Below, in pieces: positions 59,744 to 64,000 of a DNA stretch of 64,000 nucleotides (position 1 is the first letter of the stretch; every line of letters starts with the position of its first letter). Under the pieces are notes generated by a model. That model searched no databases and was not told the DNA's origin. It was given only the letters and a program-made list of their open reading frames with translations. This DNA is from Nocardia sputorum (GTDB lineage Bacteria; Actinomycetota; Actinomycetes; Mycobacteriales; Mycobacteriaceae), in NCBI RefSeq assembly GCF_027924405.1, contig NZ_AP026978.1:1178001-1242000 (forward strand), given 5' to 3'. A program made the position numbers and the translations under genes.

Positions 59744-60173
59744 CGGGCCCCCAGAAACCATTGTCGATGCGCCGTCCGCACCCGGAACGACGCGTGGGCA
59801 CGGGCGGGATCGTTCCGGGGCGCAGCGTACATCGCGCACAATTGGTCGCTGGACCGGGTCGGAATGGTTACAGGTGGCCTCCGTGCCGCAGTCGGGTCGG
59901 TTCGTCCGTGCCGTGGCCGTGCCCGCTCCGGTGCCGAGACCGCACTCATTGTTCCACTCTCCCTGCGGAATTCGGAAAAGGACCCCGTCGGCGTAGGTCG
60001 CGGACGCGCGGTCCACCGCTGTGCGCGCCGAAATGTATCACCGCCGGCCCGTCCCCAGCTCTGGGAAATCGCCCGCCGACGGCCCGGCCCACCGGAAAAA
60101 CGCGAGCTCACGTCGGCCGCGCATGACACGATGGTGGCGGCCGAAGCAGGGACCGACCGAGGAGAGGCCAGTC
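59744..60173. other. 430-bp divergent intergenic region
   Basis: No gene or clear operator is seen. It separates the small hypothetical gene (minus) from the SDR gene (plus) and must hold both promoters. Frames across it are Arg/Pro-rich shadows. Confidence 0.45.
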
Positions 60174-61004
60174 ATGGGAAACCTCGACGACCGGGTAGCC
60201 GTGATCACCGGTGGTGCCCGCGGACAGGGGCGCGCGCATGCCGTGGCGCTGGCGAACGCGGGTGCGGACATCGTGGTGTGCGATATCGCCGCACCCCTGC
60301 CCGGTCTTCCCTACGAGTTGAGCACTCCCGACGACCTGGCCGAGACCGCCGCCCTCGTCGAGCGGACCGGCCGCCGCTGCGTCGCCGTCCAGGCCGACGT
60401 GCGCAGCCTGGAGCAGATGCGGATGGTCGCCGAGCGCGCGCTCGAGGAATTCGACCGCATCGACATCCTCATCGCCAACGCGGGCATCGCGTCCAACTCG
60501 CCCGTCGCCGAGATGGACGAGCAGTTGTGGCGGGACATGATCGACACCAACCTGACCGGCGTCTTCCACAGCTTCCGTGCGGTCGTGCCGCACATGATCG
60601 AACGCCGCTGGGGCCGTGTGGTGGCCACCTCGTCCATCGTGGCGAAGATGGGCGTGCGCAACGCGGCCCATTACGCCGCGAGCAAATGGGGTGTGCTCGG
60701 CTTGGTGAAGTCGCTGTCGCTGGAGGTGGCCGAGTATGGGATCACCGTGAACGCCCTGCTGCCGTCCGGCGTGGACACCGACATGATCCAGAATCCGGCG
60801 ACTTGGCGGCTCATGGTGCCGGACAAGGAGAACCCGACCAAGGAGGACTGGATGGCGATCATCGAATCCGGCCCGCCGAACGGCGATCTCATCCAGCCCG
60901 CCGAGGTGGCCGAGGCGGTGTTGCTGCTGGTCTCCGAGCACGGCCGCCATTTCAACGGAGAGGCTGTCACCATCTCCTGCGGCGGGAGCGCCGGCACGTC
61001 CTAG
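60174..61004 (+). CDS. Short-chain dehydrogenase, mycofactocin-coupled type
   Basis: A 276-residue SDR: ITGGARGQGRAHAVALANAG, the mycofactocin-linked insertion after the third strand (VVCDIAAPLPGLPYELSTPD, residues 34-53), NAGIASNSPVAEMDEQLWRD, catalytic Ser in VATSSIVAKMGV, Tyr-x3-Lys in HYAASKWGVLGLVKS, and VNALLPSGVDTDMI. The insertion defines enzymes that keep NAD bound and pass electrons to mycofactocin. The ATG follows GGAGAGG. Substrate unknown; role in the polyketide pathway not indicated. Confidence 0.87.
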   Translation: MGNLDDRVAVITGGARGQGRAHAVALANAGADIVVCDIAAPLPGLPYELSTPDDLAETAALVERTGRRCVAVQADVRSLEQMRMVAERALEEFDRIDILIANAGIASNSPVAEMDEQLWRDMIDTNLTGVFHSFRAVVPHMIERRWGRVVATSSIVAKMGVRNAAHYAASKWGVLGLVKSLSLEVAEYGITVNALLPSGVDTDMIQNPATWRLMVPDKENPTKEDWMAIIESGPPNGDLIQPAEVAEAVLLLVSEHGRHFNGEAVTISCGGSAGTS

Positions 61005-61131
61005 AGCCGCGAGTCATGGCCCGGAAAGCGCGGTCGCCGAACGCGGTTCGCGCCTGTACAGACCTGCGGCACCGTGCTTCACTGGAAGCGCAACGTCTGT
61101 GCACTGCCAGCTTCCGGCCAGGAGTCAGCGC

Positions 61132-61521
61132 ATGTCACGTCACGCCGAATGGGCTGTTCCGCTGCAGTTTTCGGTGTGCCGCCCGCGGCGCGACGTCACC
61201 ATGCTGATGATCGCGGGCGATATCGATGCGGCGACCGCGCCGAGCTTCCGTGCCGAACTCTCGTGCGCATACGTGCGCCGCGCGGCCACGCTCGTGCTCG
61301 ACCTCTCTCCGGTCACCTTCCTCGCGGCGGCGGGCTTGAGCGTTCTGGTCGAGGCGCAGGCCGAAGCCACGCGCGCACGCCGCCGGATGCTGCTGATCAC
61401 CACCGTGCGACCGGTGGACCGCGCCATCGACGTCACCGGCCTCGCCGACCGGTTCCAACGGGTGGCCTCGCTCGACGCCGCCCTCGTGGTTCTGGGACCC
61501 GGCTACGACGAGACCGCCTGA
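61132..61521 (+). CDS. STAS-domain anti-sigma-factor-antagonist-like protein, degenerate site
   Basis: A 129-residue STAS protein: VTMLMIAGDIDAATAPSFRA, ATLVLDLSPVTFLAAAGLSV, RPVDRAIDVTGLADRFQ. The phosphorylatable Ser of the usual DSSGL motif is Ala in FLAAAGL, so it cannot be switched off by kinase phosphorylation at that site, or is not a classical antagonist. No anti-sigma factor is adjacent. ATG at 61132. Confidence 0.78.
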   Translation: MSRHAEWAVPLQFSVCRPRRDVTMLMIAGDIDAATAPSFRAELSCAYVRRAATLVLDLSPVTFLAAAGLSVLVEAQAEATRARRRMLLITTVRPVDRAIDVTGLADRFQRVASLDAALVVLGPGYDETA

Positions 61522-61880
61522 CCCGGGGGTCCTTCCCGACGTGCCGTGCCAGGAGTCGGCGATACGGAAGGCGCAGGGGCTCACAGCGACTGTCCGGTCC
61601 GTCAGGGTCGGCGGGCCGAGTGCCGAAGGGAGCGCCTCAGCGGGGAGGCAGAACGCTACGCACGAGACCGGCGGCGACCGGTGCCGCGAACCGTCCGATG
61701 GACTGCCGCACGTCGGTGACCCCGCCGAGTGCTTACGTCACGCGTCCGGTGCGACCGGTGCCGCGAACCGTCGGATCGACTGCCGCACGTCGGTGAACCA
61801 GCAGAACGCTACGGCGACCCGGTGGACCGCCGTAGCGCCTGGGTTCGCCGCCGCGCCGGAGCGAGGCGGCGTCCCGAGGG
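61522..61880. repeat. Intergenic region with two-copy direct repeat
   Basis: No gene is seen in these 359 bases. GCGACCGGTGCCGCGAACCG and the following ACTGCCGCACGTCGGTGA form a unit of about 47 bp repeated at 61674 and 61751 (period 77), and AGAACGCTACG occurs twice nearby. Both flanking genes end here. Confidence 0.6.
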
Positions 61881-62912
61881 TCAGTGGCGACGCGATTCGA
61901 TCGCCTCGCGGGCCGCGTGTGCCGTCTGTGCTCCGCGCTCGCGGGCCAGCTGCGCGGTGTGCGCGCCGCGTTCCCGCGCGGCGTCGGCGATCTCCGGTCC
62001 GCGCTCTTTGGCGATCTCCGCCCATTCGGTCCCGCGCTGCTTGGCCAGATCCGCGAGTTGTGCACTCCGCTCTTTGGCGATTTCGGCCCACTCCGCGCCG
62101 CGCTCTTTAGCGATCTCAGCCAACTCCGCGCCGCGTTCCTTGGCGACTTCGGCCCAGTCGCTGCCGCGCTCTTTGGCGACTTCGGCCCAGTCGCTGCCGC
62201 GCTCTTTGGCGATCTCCGCCCACTCCGACCCGTGTGCCTTGGCGGTCTCGGCCAGGTCGCCGCCGTGTTCCTTGGCCGCTTCCGCCCACCCCGGGCCGTG
62301 ACGCTGGGCCGATTCGGCGAGCTCGGAGCCCTTGCTCGCGGCCACCGCGCCGAGCGCGCGCGCTCGCTCGGCGGCCTCGTGCGCGTGCTTGCGCAACGCC
62401 GCGCCGGTGTTGGTGTCCGAGGCAGCGCCGAACGGCAGCGCGGCGGTGACCGCGGCGGCGGCGTCGCGTGCGGCCCGGCGGCCGCGCCAGCCCAGCGACG
62501 GCTTGCCCTCGGTGTCCGCCGCGGCGATCATCAGGCCGCCGAGCAGCCCGAGATCCTTGAGGAAAGCGTTCCGCTTCGCCGACTTGCGGGCGGGGTCCTG
62601 TTCGTTCCAGAAGTCCTGCTCGGTGACGGCCGCGGGCACGACGGTCGCCGCGAGCACCAGGGCGGCCAGGCGCGGCGCCTTTCCCAGGGCCAGCAGGACG
62701 CCGCCGCTCACCTGGGCGAGGGCGTTGACCTGCACGACGGTCGTGGGATTCGACGGCAACTTCGTGGCGATTTCTTCGGGGAGCTGCCGGTGCCCCCGTT
62801 CCAGTAGTGCGTTCGCGGCCTTGACCCGCTCGTCCGGGCGCCGCAGCGTATCTACCCCGTCTACTACGAACGCGGTGGCCAGTAGCGGCCGGGCGAGTCG
62901 GCGCAACAACAT
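61881..62912 (-). CDS. DoxX-family membrane protein with C-terminal 11-residue repeats
   Basis: A 343-residue protein. Residues 1-150 are DoxX-like (RRLARPLLATAFVVDGVDTL, VQVNALAQVSGGVLLALGK, ALVLAATVVPAAVT, NEQDPARKSAKRNAFLKDLG). Residues 195-337 are thirteen tandem 11-mers of the type GSEWAEIAKER, forming a long amphipathic charged helix like LEA or apolipoprotein repeats. The charged repeat part would lie on one side of the membrane, possibly contacting lipid or protein. The ATG is at 62912. Confidence 0.85.
   Translation of the reverse strand: MLLRRLARPLLATAFVVDGVDTLRRPDERVKAANALLERGHRQLPEEIATKLPSNPTTVVQVNALAQVSGGVLLALGKAPRLAALVLAATVVPAAVTEQDFWNEQDPARKSAKRNAFLKDLGLLGGLMIAAADTEGKPSLGWRGRRAARDAAAAVTAALPFGAASDTNTGAALRKHAHEAAERARALGAVAASKGSELAESAQRHGPGWAEAAKEHGGDLAETAKAHGSEWAEIAKERGSDWAEVAKERGSDWAEVAKERGAELAEIAKERGAEWAEIAKERSAQLADLAKQRGTEWAEIAKERGPEIADAARERGAHTAQLARERGAQTAHAAREAIESRRH
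61902..62330 (-). repeat. Thirteen 33-bp tandem repeats within DoxX gene
   Basis: The 11-residue coding repeats correspond to thirteen consecutive 33-bp units in frame. Several units are nearly identical at the base level (two adjacent GSDWAEVAKER units), suggesting recent expansion and possible length variation between strains. Confidence 0.88.
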
Positions 62913-63113
62913 GACAGAACCCCTTCCCTTGATGTCGTCATGTTTCGGATTCCCGCGCGATTCGTGACCAAACAAGCCGGTCCGCCGCCGTGTGAAAGCC
63001 ACCTCATCCGGGTAACAGCTAATGGAGAGAGATCGATCCAGGGGGAAAGGCACCGCGGCCCGCACCGGCCTGCGCTCTCGCCTCCCGCCCTGTCCCGCCG
63101 GAAGGTATCTGCT

Positions 63114-63398
63114 GTGAACACCCGTACGGCCACAACGGCTTTCGACGCCGTCGTCGCCGAGTTGCCCGCCGCGCCGACCTGCACGTTCCGGTTCGATTCG
63201 GTGCCCTGCCGTCATCGCGCGGAATGGTTCATCCGTAAACGATCCTGCTGCCACCCTGCGGGCGTGGATTTCCTGTGCGAAACCTGCCATACCCGCATCC
63301 ACTGGATGCTCGATATCGGCGTGGTGTTCGAATGCACCGGCTGCGGCGTGCACTCGGCCAGTTTCGCCGAGCTCTGCCCGACCGCGGCTCCGCTGTGA
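63114..63398 (+). CDS. Small Cys-rich protein of unknown function
   Basis: A 94-residue protein with eight or more cysteines and several His (CTFRFDSVPCRHRAEWF, RKRSCCHPAGVDFLCETCHT, FECTGCGVH), suggesting two zinc sites of the C-x2-C type. No family is recognised. The GTG start follows GGAAGG. Actinobacteria carry many such short Zn-binding proteins. Confidence 0.6.
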   Translation: MNTRTATTAFDAVVAELPAAPTCTFRFDSVPCRHRAEWFIRKRSCCHPAGVDFLCETCHTRIHWMLDIGVVFECTGCGVHSASFAELCPTAAPL

Positions 63399-63405
63399 GG
63401 GCGGT

Positions 63406-64000
63406 TCAGTGGCCGCCGGACTGCTTCGGCACGAGCACGTTCGTGGCGGCGAGAAAATCGGTGATGATCGACGTGACCCGCTCGGGGGCCTCCACCATCG
63501 GAAGATGACCGCAGTCCGGGAGTTCCACCGCCGTATGCGGGCGCAGCCTGCGGTTGAGCCGCCCGCCCGCCTTCGCCGACAGAATGCGATTGCGCCGCCC
63601 CCAGATGGTGCAGATCGGCGGGAATCCTTCGGGCGGATCGAACGTGTCCAGCGTGCGGTAGGACGGGAAATCCTGCACCAGGCCGTGCAGGGCTTGCAGC
63701 CTGCCCCGATCGGTCCAGTGCGCCCGCACGCGCGGCTCGTGCTGGTTCTTGCGGGCCCGTCCGCGGGGGCCGAGCTGATTGCCGACGATCAGGGAGACGA
63801 CCGGGCTCGGCAGCGTGATCCGGCGGGCCAGCGGCGCCAGCGGCAGCCGCGCGTCCAGCCAGGCCAGGCCCGCCGACTGCCCGGAGCTGACGGTGTCCAG
63901 CGTGAGCGGATTGAGCAGCACGAGCGCGCACACCCGCGGCGCGTGGCCCATGGCGTAGCGCAGCGAGGTGGCGCTGCCGAGGCAGTTGCCGATCAGCACC
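63406..64000 (-). CDS. Alpha/beta hydrolase, partial at window edge
   Basis: The C-terminal 198 residues of an alpha/beta hydrolase; the gene continues beyond the window. Seen: the nucleophile elbow near the edge, LIGNCLGSATSLRYAMGHAP, with Cys rather than Ser as central residue, a lid region, the late strand GFPPICTIWGRRNRILSAKA containing the position of the acid, and the catalytic-His segment LPDCGHLPMVEAPERV. Substrate unknown. It converges on the Cys-rich gene with a seven-base gap. Confidence 0.7.
   Translation of the reverse strand, partial: VLIGNCLGSATSLRYAMGHAPRVCALVLLNPLTLDTVSSGQSAGLAWLDARLPLAPLARRITLPSPVVSLIVGNQLGPRGRARKNQHEPRVRAHWTDRGRLQALHGLVQDFPSYRTLDTFDPPEGFPPICTIWGRRNRILSAKAGGRLNRRLRPHTAVELPDCGHLPMVEAPERVTSIITDFLAATNVLVPKQSGGH

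Noticed and set aside
61902..62330. Regular 33-bp repeats as a CRISPR or satellite
   Set aside because: They are in frame and encode 11-residue helix repeats in the DoxX gene without spacers.

Overview
The window is high-GC actinobacterial DNA, most likely from Nocardia or a close relative in the Mycobacteriales. The first 21.5 kb keeps the order of the Mycobacterium tuberculosis block Rv3201c to Rv3193c (recalled, not searched): adnB, K+ channel, nudC, mycoredoxin, uvrD2, whiB7, ABC1 kinase, cyclodehydratase-like protein, DUF2342 protein, Lon/PDZ protease and UPF0182 membrane protein. Between mycoredoxin and uvrD2 sits a small SRPBCC-EVE-MarR operon behind a strong palindrome. Rpf, KstR-type and CRP-type signals and frequent GTG starts fit the same group.

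From 21.5 to 31 kb lie an Rpf-domain muralytic enzyme with a structured leader, the initiator tRNA, a four-gene cobalt thiocyanate hydrolase operon with a CRP-type site upstream, a two-domain VOC protein, a LuxR-type two-component pair, and a steroid-flavoured group (sterol-desaturase-like hydroxylase, SnoaL-like protein, steroid 5-alpha-reductase-like protein) with a KstR-like operator.

From 31 to 36.7 kb lies what looks like a light-responsive module: a CarH/LitR-type B12-binding MerR regulator, a TIGR01777 epimerase, a lipocalin and a CPD photolyase. Three sites, each with direct repeats of TGCATC at exact 11-bp spacing, mark the probable operators. A DUF47-like protein, a PIG-L deacetylase, a second two-component system and a GT39 membrane glycosyltransferase follow, with several very small ORFs and palindromes.

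From 44.3 to about 59.4 kb lies a type II polyketide cluster closely resembling the early actinorhodin gene set: ActIII-like ketoreductase, KS, chain-length factor, ACP, ActVII-like aromatase and ActIV-like cyclase. It also holds a flavoprotein monooxygenase, a hydrolase, a SnoaL-like protein, a methyltransferase, its own acetyl-CoA carboxylase (accB, accC and a fused accDA) and a SARP activator with a TTA codon. The divergent KS/accDA promoter carries SARP-type TCGAG heptamers at 11-bp spacing, 8 bp from candidate -10 boxes on both strands. The chain-length gate residues match those of the octaketide Act enzyme, so a C16 aromatic product is the best inference. Between the ACP and aromatase genes sits a 75-bp triplicated unit that is also an open reading frame joined by ATGA overlaps at both ends.

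The last 5 kb holds an SDR, a degenerate STAS protein, a DoxX protein with thirteen 11-residue repeats, a Cys-rich protein and the end of an alpha/beta hydrolase. Family names and cross-genome comparisons come from recognition and memory; no search was run.
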